The translations under genes were made by a program, and so were the position numbers. Below, one piece after another: positions 1-6,314 of a stretch of 7,656 nucleotides of DNA (position 1 is the first letter of the stretch; every line of letters starts with the position of its first letter). Origin of the DNA: JANQUM01 sp047630355 (GTDB taxonomy: Bacteria > Bacteroidota > Bacteroidia > Cytophagales > Spirosomataceae); the NCBI GenBank assembly GCA_047630355.1, contig JBLHXN010000151.1, positions 1 through 7,656 of the forward strand, given 5' to 3'. The notes beneath the pieces are model-generated. The model made no database searches and had not been told where the DNA came from. It saw nothing but the letters and a program-made list of their open reading frames with translations.

Positions 1-2193
1 CATGGTTTGGGCTACGTCTGCCACGGAAACGCCCAAGCTTTGGGCTTTATCGCGGTCAATCGTAATTCTGAGTTCGGGTTTGCTGAACTTTAAGTCAACG
101 TCTGAGATTGAGAACGTAGGATGCTGTTGCACTTCGTCCATGAATTTTGGTAAGTATTCTCGCAATGGCTCAAAGCCGGGAGCTTGAATTACGTACTGAA
201 CGGGTAATCCACCCCGCCGGCTCACGGCAATAGTTTGCTGCTCACTCACGAAAGTTCGTCCGTTAGGAATGGTCTTGATGATTTTATTGAGATAATCCGC
301 GATTTCGTGTTGTGAGCGTTCCCGATCGGGCGGATTTTTCAGCGTCAAGCGGGCGAAACCGGTATTCGCCCCACCCGAACCCGTAAAGCCAGGGGAAGTC
401 ACGGTTAAAACTCCTTTGCGTTCGGGAACGGAATCCTGCACCATTTTCGCCACGTCCAAAATGTATTCGTCCATGTATTCGTAGGAAACCCCTTCGGCCC
501 CGCTCATAATTATCTGCAAATTACTGCGGTCGTCAAGCGGGGCGAGTTCAGACGGAATTTCCCGGCCGATAAAAAATACCATTGCGAAAACGACGCCAAG
601 AATTGGAAATACGATCCATTTTTTTGCAAGGAAATTCTTCAAACTGTTTCCGTAACCGTCTTCAAAACGCTCGAAATACGGTTCGGTGGCTAGGTAAAAT
701 TTGCCACGCTTGGCGTCTTTGCGGTTCAGGTAAGCGTTGAGCATTGGCGTAAGTGTTAGTGAAACAAACGCTGAAATCAATACCGCCGAAGCAAGTACTA
801 AACCGAATTCACGGAATAGTTTTCCGACGAACCCTTCCATAAAAATAACGGGCAAAAATACCGCCGCCAGCGTAATGGAAGTTGAAAGAACGGCAAAGAT
901 AATTTCGTTCGAACCTTTAATGGCGGCCTCGATGGGGTTCATGCCCTCCTCAATCTTTTTGTAGATGTTTTCCGTGACCACAATACCGTCGTCCACCACC
1001 AAACCTGTTGCTAAAACTACGGCGAGTAACGTCAGAACATTGATGGAAAAACCCAGAATATACATGACAAAGAATGTTCCGATGAGTGAGACTGGAATGT
1101 CAATCAACGGACGAATGGCAACAATCCAATCCCGGAAAAAGAAGTAGATAATAAGCACTACCAAAACAATGGCAATCAGGATGGTTTCTGCTACTTCTTC
1201 CACTGAGTTTTCGATGAATACGGTGTAGTCTAAAATGGTATCCATCACGTAATCGTCTGGCAATGTTTTCTTGATTTCTTCGGCTCGGCGGTAGCCTTCT
1301 TTCGCGATGTCGAGGTAATTAGCTCCTGGTTGATTTGATAATGCAATTCCGACCATTGGGCGGGAATTCCATCGTAAGATAGTTTCCTCGTCTTCAGCAG
1401 CTAAGGTAGCGTAACCTACGTCTTTGAAACGGACTACCTGATTGCCTTCGCTTTTGATTATCAGTTCGTTAAATTCACTTTCGGTAGATAATTTACCAAT
1501 TGTTTTTACCGTTAATTCGGTAGTATTTCCCTGTAATTTTCCGCTTGGAAGTTCTACGTTTTCACGGTCAAGAGCAAGTTTAATATCTTGGGAAGTAATA
1601 CCTAAAGCTCCCATTTTTTCGGGGTTCATCCACAGCCGCATGGCGTAGCGTTTGAATCCCCAAATACGCACGCTACTAACTCCCTCAATGGTTTCAAACC
1701 TCGGTGCAATCACGTTTTCGGCGTAATCGCTTACTTCGAGCATTGAGCGGTTTTCGCTTTGCAATGTAAACGCCAGAATTGTTTGAGCATCGGCATCGGC
1801 TTTTGCTACAATGGGCAAGCCTTCAATATCGTTTGGTAAAACGTAAGCTGCCTGTGAAACCTTATCCCGCACGTCATTGGCGGCACGTTCCATGTCAACG
1901 CCCAAATCAAACTCAATCGTAATGCGGCTTGAACCCTGATTACTCGATGAGCTAACCGAACGAATCCCCTCAACGCTATTCAGAACTTTCTCCAGCGGTT
2001 CGGTAATCTGCGACTCAATAATGTCAGCGTTTGCTCCGGGATAATTAGTACTGACCGTTACTACGGGCGGATCAATGGCGGGAAATTCCCGCACACCCAG
2101 GTACTGAAACCCGATGAATCCGAAGAGGATAATCATCAAGTTCATGACGATTGCCAGCACGGGGCGTTTGATTGATAAAGTTGAAATACTCAT
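1..2193 (-). CDS. RND efflux pump permease (AcrB/MexB-like, HAE1 type), 3' end beyond the window
   Basis: Inner-membrane proton-driven pump of the resistance-nodulation-division superfamily, which exports drugs or other amphiphiles through a periplasmic adaptor and an outer-membrane channel. The frame is open from an ATG at 2193 to the window edge, giving 731 of the roughly 1,050 residues usual for the family. Seen in order: N-terminus MSISTLSIKRPV, first membrane helix at about residues 10-28, the opening porter segment with GVREFPAIDPP and YPGA, a second membrane helix at about 334-353, and TM4 with the paired acids D401-D402 in GLVVDDGIVV. These acids match the proton-relay pair D407/D408 of AcrB. 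A second periplasmic half begins after the helix near residue 530 and is cut within the porter domain. The adaptor gene lies 174 bases upstream on the same strand, so the two form an efflux cassette. The leader is A/T-rich without a clear Shine-Dalgarno site. Substrate cannot be told from sequence. The C-terminal TM helices and the partner Lys/Arg residues lie outside the window. Confidence 0.95.
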   Translation of the reverse strand, partial: MSISTLSIKRPVLAIVMNLMIILFGFIGFQYLGVREFPAIDPPVVTVSTNYPGANADIIESQITEPLEKVLNSVEGIRSVSSSSNQGSSRITIEFDLGVDMERAANDVRDKVSQAAYVLPNDIEGLPIVAKADADAQTILAFTLQSENRSMLEVSDYAENVIAPRFETIEGVSSVRIWGFKRYAMRLWMNPEKMGALGITSQDIKLALDRENVELPSGKLQGNTTELTVKTIGKLSTESEFNELIIKSEGNQVVRFKDVGYATLAAEDEETILRWNSRPMVGIALSNQPGANYLDIAKEGYRRAEEIKKTLPDDYVMDTILDYTVFIENSVEEVAETILIAIVLVVLIIYFFFRDWIVAIRPLIDIPVSLIGTFFVMYILGFSINVLTLLAVVLATGLVVDDGIVVTENIYKKIEEGMNPIEAAIKGSNEIIFAVLSTSITLAAVFLPVIFMEGFVGKLFREFGLVLASAVLISAFVSLTLTPMLNAYLNRKDAKRGKFYLATEPYFERFEDGYGNSLKNFLAKKWIVFPILGVVFAMVFFIGREIPSELAPLDDRSNLQIIMSGAEGVSYEYMDEYILDVAKMVQDSVPERKGVLTVTSPGFTGSGGANTGFARLTLKNPPDRERSQHEIADYLNKIIKTIPNGRTFVSEQQTIAVSRRGGLPVQYVIQAPGFEPLREYLPKFMDEVQQHPTFSISDVDLKFSKPELRITIDRDKAQSLGVSVADVAQTM

Positions 2194-2277
2194 TTTTTAT
2201 TAGTCAGAAAGTCGGATTATTAATAGGGTAGAGAACCATCAAATGGATAACTACTAAGTAATTTTGGTTGTCTTAGT

Positions 2278-2340
2278 CGGAGCAAACCCTCTCTTGGGTG
2301 GGGCGACCGACGCTCGGCGGACGGGGTGAGTATCACGCCG
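2278..2340. repeat. GC-rich palindromic intergenic element between adaptor and pump genes
   Basis: Positions 2281-2340 are about 68% G+C (41 of 60 bases), whereas the flanking intergenic DNA is A/T-rich. The block holds two small inverted repeats: ACCC/GGGT around TCTCTT (near 2286-2299) and CCGA/TCGG around CGC (near 2307-2317), followed by a G-rich run ACGGGGTGAG. Its composition and paired short palindromes resemble dispersed REP/MITE-like intergenic elements. Only one copy lies in the window, so repeat status is inferred. It lies within the likely adaptor-pump transcript and could form RNA structure there. Confidence 0.4.
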
Positions 2341-2367
2341 ATTTAAGATAACTCTTTTAAAATCTAA

Positions 2368-3420
2368 TCAATTTCTCGGCCTTACGGCAGCACCGTTTTT
2401 TAGCGTAATTAAACCACTGGTAATTACGGAGTCGCCGATTTGTAAGCCGTTTATTACTTGTACGCTGCGTTCGTTGCGTAGTCCGGTTTTAATCATTGCG
2501 TCGGTTGCTTTACCGTTTCGCATGACGTATACTTTCTTGCCATCTAAAATCGGTACAACGGCGTCTGTAGGAATCATAATAGATTGCTCCGTTCCGAGGT
2601 TTAAATTTACCCGAACGAACATTCCGGGGAGTAAATCTCCGCCGTTATTTGTGGCCCGTGAACGAATGCGTAACGTCCGTAAATTTTCGTCAACCTTTGG
2701 ATCAATGGCAATAACGGTGGCGGTATAATCCTGCGGACTGCCGTCTCGTTGAAACGTGATTTTTTGTCCCCGCTTGATGAGTTGGGAATATTTTTCAGGA
2801 ATCGTGAAATCGATTTTTACGGGATTAGTCTGCACCAGTGTTCCGATAACGGTGGCGGGAGTTATGTAGGCTCCTTCGGAAATATTTTTAAGTCCGATTT
2901 TACCGTTAAATGGAGCTGTGATTACGGTTTTACGAAGTTGTACTTCAAGTAATTCTTTATCCACGCTTAACGTTTTGGTTTTATTTATCGCTATTTCGTA
3001 CTCTTCTTTGCTGATGGCGTTTATGTCAAGCAGTTTTTTCTGCCGGGCTTCAATTTGTGCCGCTAACGCTTCTTCGTATGCTACTTTTTTGAGTTGAGCT
3101 CTGAGTTCATCGTCTTGTAATTTGGCGATTTGCTGCCCTTTCTTTACGTAATTTCCTTCTTGTAAATTTAAGTCAATCAAGCGGCCATTTACCTCACTTT
3201 TAAGTTCTACTTCTTCGTTTGGAACGACGGTTCCGGTAGAAAAAATGGATTGGTCTTCCGAAGAATAACTCGCCACGACGTAGTTTACGGGCATGGCACT
3301 CGAAGCGGTGCTTCCGGCAGTGGCGGAACCTGCGGCGGCTTCATCTTTATCAGTGAAAAAGAAAATCTTGCCTAACACAAGTGCCAGAATAATAAGACCA
3401 ACAAATAATAATGGACGCAT
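2368..3420 (-). CDS. RND efflux periplasmic adaptor (membrane fusion protein, AcrA/MexA-like)
   Basis: Periplasmic adaptor that couples the RND pump to an outer-membrane channel; 350 residues, near the family's usual length. Residues 4-22 form an N-terminal hydrophobic segment (LLFVGLIILALVLGKIFFF) with no lipobox cysteine, so it is probably an uncleaved anchor or signal. A low-complexity Ala/Gly/Ser/Thr linker follows at about 28-43. Then come the first lipoyl half (about 62-103, with VNGRLIDLNLQEGNYVKKGQ), an alpha-helical hairpin (about 104-160, with the INAISKEEYE turn), the second lipoyl half (about 161-200, with TAPFNGKIGL), a beta-barrel (about 203-275, ending LPGMFVRV), and a membrane-proximal domain to the end. 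The ATG at 3420 puts the hydrophobic segment directly at the N-terminus, which supports this start. It precedes the pump gene on the same strand. No regulator or outer-membrane channel gene is visible here. Confidence 0.95.
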   Translation of the reverse strand: MRPLLFVGLIILALVLGKIFFFTDKDEAAAGSATAGSTASSAMPVNYVVASYSSEDQSIFSTGTVVPNEEVELKSEVNGRLIDLNLQEGNYVKKGQQIAKLQDDELRAQLKKVAYEEALAAQIEARQKKLLDINAISKEEYEIAINKTKTLSVDKELLEVQLRKTVITAPFNGKIGLKNISEGAYITPATVIGTLVQTNPVKIDFTIPEKYSQLIKRGQKITFQRDGSPQDYTATVIAIDPKVDENLRTLRIRSRATNNGGDLLPGMFVRVNLNLGTEQSIMIPTDAVVPILDGKKVYVMRNGKATDAMIKTGLRNERSVQVINGLQIGDSVITSGLITLKNGAAVRPRN

Positions 3421-3461
3421 AGGGAATTGATTAGCGAAAATCTCGGATGTGAGTTACGGGA

Positions 3462-3485
3462 TGCAAATATTGCAAATTGATGCAA
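3462..3485. promoter_or_regulatory. Candidate operator: phased TGCAA boxes with a palindrome
   Basis: TGCAA occurs three times at 3462, 3471 and 3481, spaced 9 and 10 bases apart. The first lies in an interrupted palindrome TGCAA-ATA-TTGCA at 3462-3474. The cluster sits about 40-65 bases upstream of the adaptor start and overlaps the best candidate -7 box of that gene, where a repressor could act. It could also be chance in A/T-rich DNA. Confidence 0.25.
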
Positions 3486-3496
3486 GAACTTAACAA
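3464..3496 (-). promoter_or_regulatory. Weak candidate promoter for the efflux cassette
   Basis: Reading the minus strand, AATATTTG (3471 to 3464) differs by one base from the Bacteroidota -7 pattern TAnnTTTG. A TTG (3496 to 3494) lies 22 bases upstream as a possible -33 element. Transcription would start near 3457, leaving a leader of about 37 bases before the adaptor ATG. The match is imperfect and the spacing is slightly long. Confidence 0.3.
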
Positions 3497-3524
3497 ATCC
3501 CCGCATACTAAAGTTACGAAGCCG

Positions 3525-3555
3525 TTGTTCTAAATTGCTTTTTTGGATAACTTTG
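3525..3555 (+). promoter_or_regulatory. Bacteroidota-type promoter for the NRAMP-like transporter
   Basis: TTG at 3525-3527 and TAACTTTG at 3548-3555 match both elements of the Bacteroidota housekeeping promoter (TTG, about 20 bases, TAnnTTTG), with exactly 20 bases between them. Transcription would begin near 3562. This lies downstream of the first possible in-frame TTG start (3543) and upstream of the next (3606), so the promoter also bears on which start is used. Confidence 0.6.
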
Positions 3556-3605
3556 AATGTATTGGCGATAAAACCAATCATTCAGTATATAAAACTCACT
3601 CGCCT

Positions 3606-4772
3606 TTGGCACTTCCAAAACGCAATACCGCTCTGATAGGAGCCGCCTTTTTGATGGCAACCTCTGCCGTTGGTCCCGGTTTTCTGACGCAAACCACGTT
3701 TTTTACGCAGGAACTCGCCGCCAGTTTTGGCTTCGTGATTTTGCTATCGGTTTTACTTGATATTGGTGCTCAGCTCAATATTTGGCGAACGGTAGTAGTG
3801 GCGGGAAAAAACGCCCAAGAGGTTGCAAATGCTGTTATCCCTTGGTCGGGAGTGGCTTTGTCAATTTTAGTGGTAATGGGTGGGCTTGCTTTTAATATCG
3901 GGAATATCGGTGGGGCGGGACTTGGGCTTGATGCTCTATTCGGAGTCAATGTGAAACTTGGTGCGGCGTTAAGTGCGGTAGTTGCGTCTTTCATTTTTAT
4001 TCAAAAAGATGCGGGGAAGGTACTCGATTACTTTACAAGATTTATGGCGTTGACCATTCTGCTGTTAATTGGATACACGGTTTTTACGGTACAGCCGCCG
4101 TTGGCAGAAGCTATATCGGGCACTTTTTGGCCAACAGCATTTGATGCCAAAGCAACCGTTACATTAGTTGGCGGAACGGTGGGTGGCTACATCACATTTG
4201 CTGGAGCACACCGCCTGATTGATGGTGGCATAAAAGGCGAATCGGCTTTGCCAATTGTGAATAAAAGTGCCGCAAACGGAATTCTAATTACGGCTTGCAT
4301 CCGGTATTTACTCTTTTTAGCCACCTTTGGTGTTATTGCCGCCGGAGGAATGTTGGATGTCGACAATCCGCCCGCTTCGGTGTTTCGGCTGGCTACGGGA
4401 GAGGTGGGGGAGAAACTGTTCGGAATAGTGATGTGGAGTGCGGCGGTCACGTCGGTGGTCGGGGCGGCTTATACTTCGTTTACTTTCCTGAAAGGTGTTC
4501 ATCCTAAAGTTGATGAATGGCGTAAGGTTTTGATAATCAGCTTTATATGGATTTCTACAATCGTTTTTCTCTTCGTCGGGAAACCCGTTAAAACCTTAAT
4601 TTTTGTGGGAATGCTAAATGGTTTTATTCTACCAATCGGATTGAGTCTGATGCTTTTAGCGGCGAGAAAAAAGTCATTAGTCGGAACTTACCGGACGCCG
4701 CTTTTTCTCGAAATAATGGGTTGGGGAATCGTCGTGATGATGGCGGTGCTGTCTGTATTGTCGATTTTATAA
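3606..4772 (+). CDS. NRAMP-family-related membrane transporter (YcsG-like) without the canonical metal site
   Basis: Polytopic inner-membrane protein with about eleven hydrophobic segments and the overall look of the NRAMP (SLC11) fold. From a TTG at 3606 it is 388 residues and begins MALPKRNTALIGAAF. A TTG at 3543 would add 21 residues, but that start lies upstream of the predicted transcription start and the extra stretch resembles no family N-terminus. Classical manganese/iron NRAMP proteins have DPGN in TM1 and MPH in TM6. Here TM1 reads AVGPGFLTQT (GPGF at residues 23-26), and the matching TM6 region reads GGTVGGYITFAGAHR (about 189-203), so the Asp, Asn and Met metal ligands are absent. 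This pattern is, from memory, that of the uncharacterised YcsG-like branch, sometimes found beside 5-oxoprolinase (pxpABC) genes; none are present here. Substrate is therefore unknown, and calling it MntH would be unjustified. It is divergent from the efflux cassette and probably monocistronic. Confidence 0.85.
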   Translation: MALPKRNTALIGAAFLMATSAVGPGFLTQTTFFTQELAASFGFVILLSVLLDIGAQLNIWRTVVVAGKNAQEVANAVIPWSGVALSILVVMGGLAFNIGNIGGAGLGLDALFGVNVKLGAALSAVVASFIFIQKDAGKVLDYFTRFMALTILLLIGYTVFTVQPPLAEAISGTFWPTAFDAKATVTLVGGTVGGYITFAGAHRLIDGGIKGESALPIVNKSAANGILITACIRYLLFLATFGVIAAGGMLDVDNPPASVFRLATGEVGEKLFGIVMWSAAVTSVVGAAYTSFTFLKGVHPKVDEWRKVLIISFIWISTIVFLFVGKPVKTLIFVGMLNGFILPIGLSLMLLAARKKSLVGTYRTPLFLEIMGWGIVVMMAVLSVLSIL

Positions 4773-4823
4773 ATGCTTCGGGAAATTTTGCCCCAAAAAG
4801 TCGCAAATTAAAGACGTGGTTTG

Positions 4824-4831
4824 TACTTTTG
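4824..4831 (+). promoter_or_regulatory. -7 box upstream of the small membrane protein gene
   Basis: TACTTTTG is a full match to the Bacteroidota -7 pattern TAnnTTTG. It lies 33 bases before the ATG at 4865 in the 92-base gap after the transporter gene, and would give a leader of about 27 bases. No TTG stands at the usual -33 distance, so only half the promoter is supported. Confidence 0.4.
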
Positions 4832-4864
4832 CTAATCAAAATAACGCATTAACTAACAATCAAT

Positions 4865-5035
4865 ATGTTTGATTATCAATTCCCGACTTGGGTTCCGTTA
4901 CTATTCTTCGCAACACTTTTGACAACTGCGTTTTTGATCGGTACGTGGTTGGACAAGACTGACAGAAACTACGAAAAAATCGGTATCTTGAGAAAGATTT
5001 ACAATGTCCTTACTTTTTCGAAAGACAAGGACTGA
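4865..5035 (+). CDS. Small single-span membrane protein, 56 residues, unknown function
   Basis: I do not recognise this protein. The frame runs ATG to TGA and encodes 56 residues: a short N-terminus MFDYQFPTW, one hydrophobic segment at about residues 10-29 (VPLLFFATLLTTAFLIGTWL), and a charged, mostly basic tail (KTDRNYEKIG, ILRKIYNV, ending FSKDKD). Under the positive-inside rule the tail should be cytoplasmic and the N-terminus periplasmic. Support for a real gene: sensible amino-acid composition, a TAnnTTTG box 33 bases upstream, an A/T-rich leader without a Shine-Dalgarno site like the neighbouring genes, and a tight fit between the transporter and the convergent rhodanese gene, whose stop lies 20 bases away. 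It could act alone or as a small partner of a membrane complex; nothing here says which. The opposite-strand frame over the same bases has no recognisable features. Confidence 0.6.
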   Translation: MFDYQFPTWVPLLFFATLLTTAFLIGTWLDKTDRNYEKIGILRKIYNVLTFSKDKD

Positions 5036-5055
5036 TTTCTTGATTTCTGAAAGAA

Positions 5056-5337
5056 TCAAAATATACCTTCTTCCAAGTGCAGGATTTCTGCGTTTGGAAG
5101 TTTTTTTGTGAGCATACGAGCCACAATTCCACTTCGGAAACCGTTGGAACAAGCCAGGATAATTTGTTCGTAGTCAGAGATTTCGTCGGTTCGGTCGGGT
5201 ATTTCGTGGGGTGGAATATTGATCCCACCAATGTTAAAATCCATAAATTCCCACGTTTCCCGAATATCCAAAATTGTTGCTTTCGGATTTTCCAAAAGCC
5301 TGGGTAATTCTTCCCTCGAAATAGTCTTGAATTCCAT
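5056..5337 (-). CDS. Single-domain rhodanese-like sulfurtransferase
   Basis: Rhodanese-fold protein of 93 residues, probably cytoplasmic as no signal peptide is seen. Such proteins carry sulfur as a persulfide on the active-site cysteine and pass it to an acceptor. Seen: the substrate-fold signature ATILDIRETWEF (about residues 20-31), GGINIPPHEIPDR (about 37-49), and the active-site loop ACSNGFRSG with C63, matching the CxxGxR(S) form. The chain ends LHLEEGIF, where many family members continue with a GG...W tail, so the C-terminus is slightly short but the core is complete. The chosen ATG at 5337 overlaps the stop of the upstream FAH-family gene by one base (TGATG), indicating translational coupling. 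A TTG one codon earlier is also in frame but less likely. Specific sulfur acceptor unknown. Confidence 0.9.
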   Translation of the reverse strand: MEFKTISREELPRLLENPKATILDIRETWEFMDFNIGGINIPPHEIPDRTDEISDYEQIILACSNGFRSGIVARMLTKKLPNAEILHLEEGIF

Positions 5338-6191
5338 CAATTCGTCGTTTTTTTCATACCAACGGTATTCACTAATGTACCAATTTCGGAAATGGTAATC
5401 CGTACTTCATCGTTCAGGATCAGACTAAATTCGTCTTTGGGAATAATTCCCGTTCCGGTCATCAGGTAGCAACCCGTAGGAAACGTGAGTTCTTTGAGGA
5501 GGTAATTTATCAATTCGTCAAAACTTCGTTTGATTTGGTCAATCGTGATGCTTTCGTGGAAAACTTGTTTTCCGTTTCTGAATATATCCAAGCGTATCTC
5601 GGTATCAAGTGGCAGCGGCTCGTCCGTAACGTAGAGACAAGGCCCGATCGCCGCACTGCCGTCGTAGGTTTTTGCCTGTGGTAAGTACAACGGATTCTCC
5701 CCTTCAATATCCCGTGAACTCACGTCATTGCCAACGGTGTAACCCGCCAATTGTCCGGAAGAGTTTATGAATAAAGTCAGTTCAGGTTCCGGAACGTTCC
5801 ATTTTGAATCCCGCCGAATGCGGATTTCTTCTTTATTTCCTCTTACTCGATGCGAGGCTGATTTAAAGAATAATTCGGGGCGGGGAGCATCGTAAACGCG
5901 ATCGTAAAAGTTACCGCCGCCGGCTTCTTTTGATTCTTCCATCCGGGCGTTTTTGCTGCGGAGGTAAGTTACACCAGACGCCCAGATTTCCTGCGTTCCA
6001 ATGGGCGGCAAGCTTCCTGATACAATATAGGCTTTGTAATCGTAATCGGGCGTCAGTTTTTGTAACTCACACTTTACCTCAAAATACAGTCCCTGACGGT
6101 TTACAAAGGTATCCCAGTCAGAATGTTTGGAGAGGTAAAAATATCCCTCGTCTTCGATCACGAAGCCTTTAGTGGTTTTATAAAGTTTCAT
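5337..6191 (-). CDS. Fumarylacetoacetate hydrolase family enzyme, 2-keto-3-deoxy-D-arabinonate dehydratase-like
   Basis: FAH-superfamily enzyme of 284 residues, cytoplasmic. Members bind Mg2+ and act on 2-keto acids, by C-C cleavage, isomerisation or dehydration. Seen: VTYLRSKNARMEES (about 74-87), FYDRVYDAPRPELFFK (95-110), SKWNVPEPEL (129-138) with E135 and E137, YTVGNDVSSRD (151-161) with D156, and ENPLYLPQAKTYDG (165-178) with K174. E135, E137 and D156 are the expected metal ligands and K174 the conserved active-site lysine. The RVYDAPRPELFFK, WNVPEPEL and ENPLYLPQ blocks resemble archaeal 2-keto-3-deoxy-D-arabinonate dehydratase (KdaD) more than true fumarylacetoacetase, and the length fits. 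Dehydration of a 2-keto-3-deoxy sugar acid towards a 2-oxoglutarate-semialdehyde-type product is therefore the best guess, but no pentose or sugar-acid genes lie nearby. It is the first gene of a two-gene unit with the rhodanese (TGATG overlap). ATG at 6191 is the natural start. Confidence 0.9.
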   Translation of the reverse strand: MKLYKTTKGFVIEDEGYFYLSKHSDWDTFVNRQGLYFEVKCELQKLTPDYDYKAYIVSGSLPPIGTQEIWASGVTYLRSKNARMEESKEAGGGNFYDRVYDAPRPELFFKSASHRVRGNKEEIRIRRDSKWNVPEPELTLFINSSGQLAGYTVGNDVSSRDIEGENPLYLPQAKTYDGSAAIGPCLYVTDEPLPLDTEIRLDIFRNGKQVFHESITIDQIKRSFDELINYLLKELTFPTGCYLMTGTGIIPKDEFSLILNDEVRITISEIGTLVNTVGMKKTTN

Positions 6192-6232
6192 ACCTCAAAA
6201 AGCATTGATTTATATCGGCAAGATAGCTTTTT

Positions 6233-6261
6233 TTGTTAAAATGGGAAACAAGATATTATTG
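6233..6261 (+). promoter_or_regulatory. Candidate promoter for the isopentenyl-diphosphate isomerase gene
   Basis: TTG at 6233-6235 and TATTATTG at 6254-6261 (one mismatch to TAnnTTTG) are 18 bases apart. Transcription would start near 6268, between a possible TTG start's upstream region and the preferred ATG at 6315. In the same divergent gap, CAAGATA at 6219-6225 (TATCTTG on the minus strand) is a weaker -7 candidate for the FAH-rhodanese pair. Confidence 0.4.
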
Positions 6262-6314
6262 AATGGCGTTTAGGTAAAGAGTTGATTATCAAAAATCTTG
6301 CTTTACATTACATT

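Noticed and set aside
737..1648. Plus-strand frames opposite the RND pump gene
   Set aside because: They are antisense shadows of a clearly conserved coding sequence, with compositions typical of reversed codons.
3372..3581. Minus-strand frame of 69 codons across the divergent promoter region
   Set aside because: It overlaps the adaptor start and the promoters, and its product has no recognisable features; it is a chance frame.
3543..3605. N-terminal extension of the NRAMP-like protein from TTG 3543
   Set aside because: A strong promoter match lies over these codons and the extra residues do not look like part of the family, so the start at 3606 is favoured.
4786..4798. TTTTG-CCC-CAAAA palindrome after the transporter gene
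   Set aside because: A 5-bp A/T-rich stem with a 3-base loop and no following T-run is expected by chance in such DNA.
5040..5059. Inverted repeat TTGATT...AATCAA between the convergent small gene and rhodanese
   Set aside because: The stem is only 6 bp, A/T-rich, and has no T-run on either side, so it is too weak to call a terminator.
4901..5152. Minus-strand frame of 83 codons across the small membrane protein and rhodanese end
   Set aside because: Its product shows no domain or membrane design, and it overlaps two better-supported genes in other frames.
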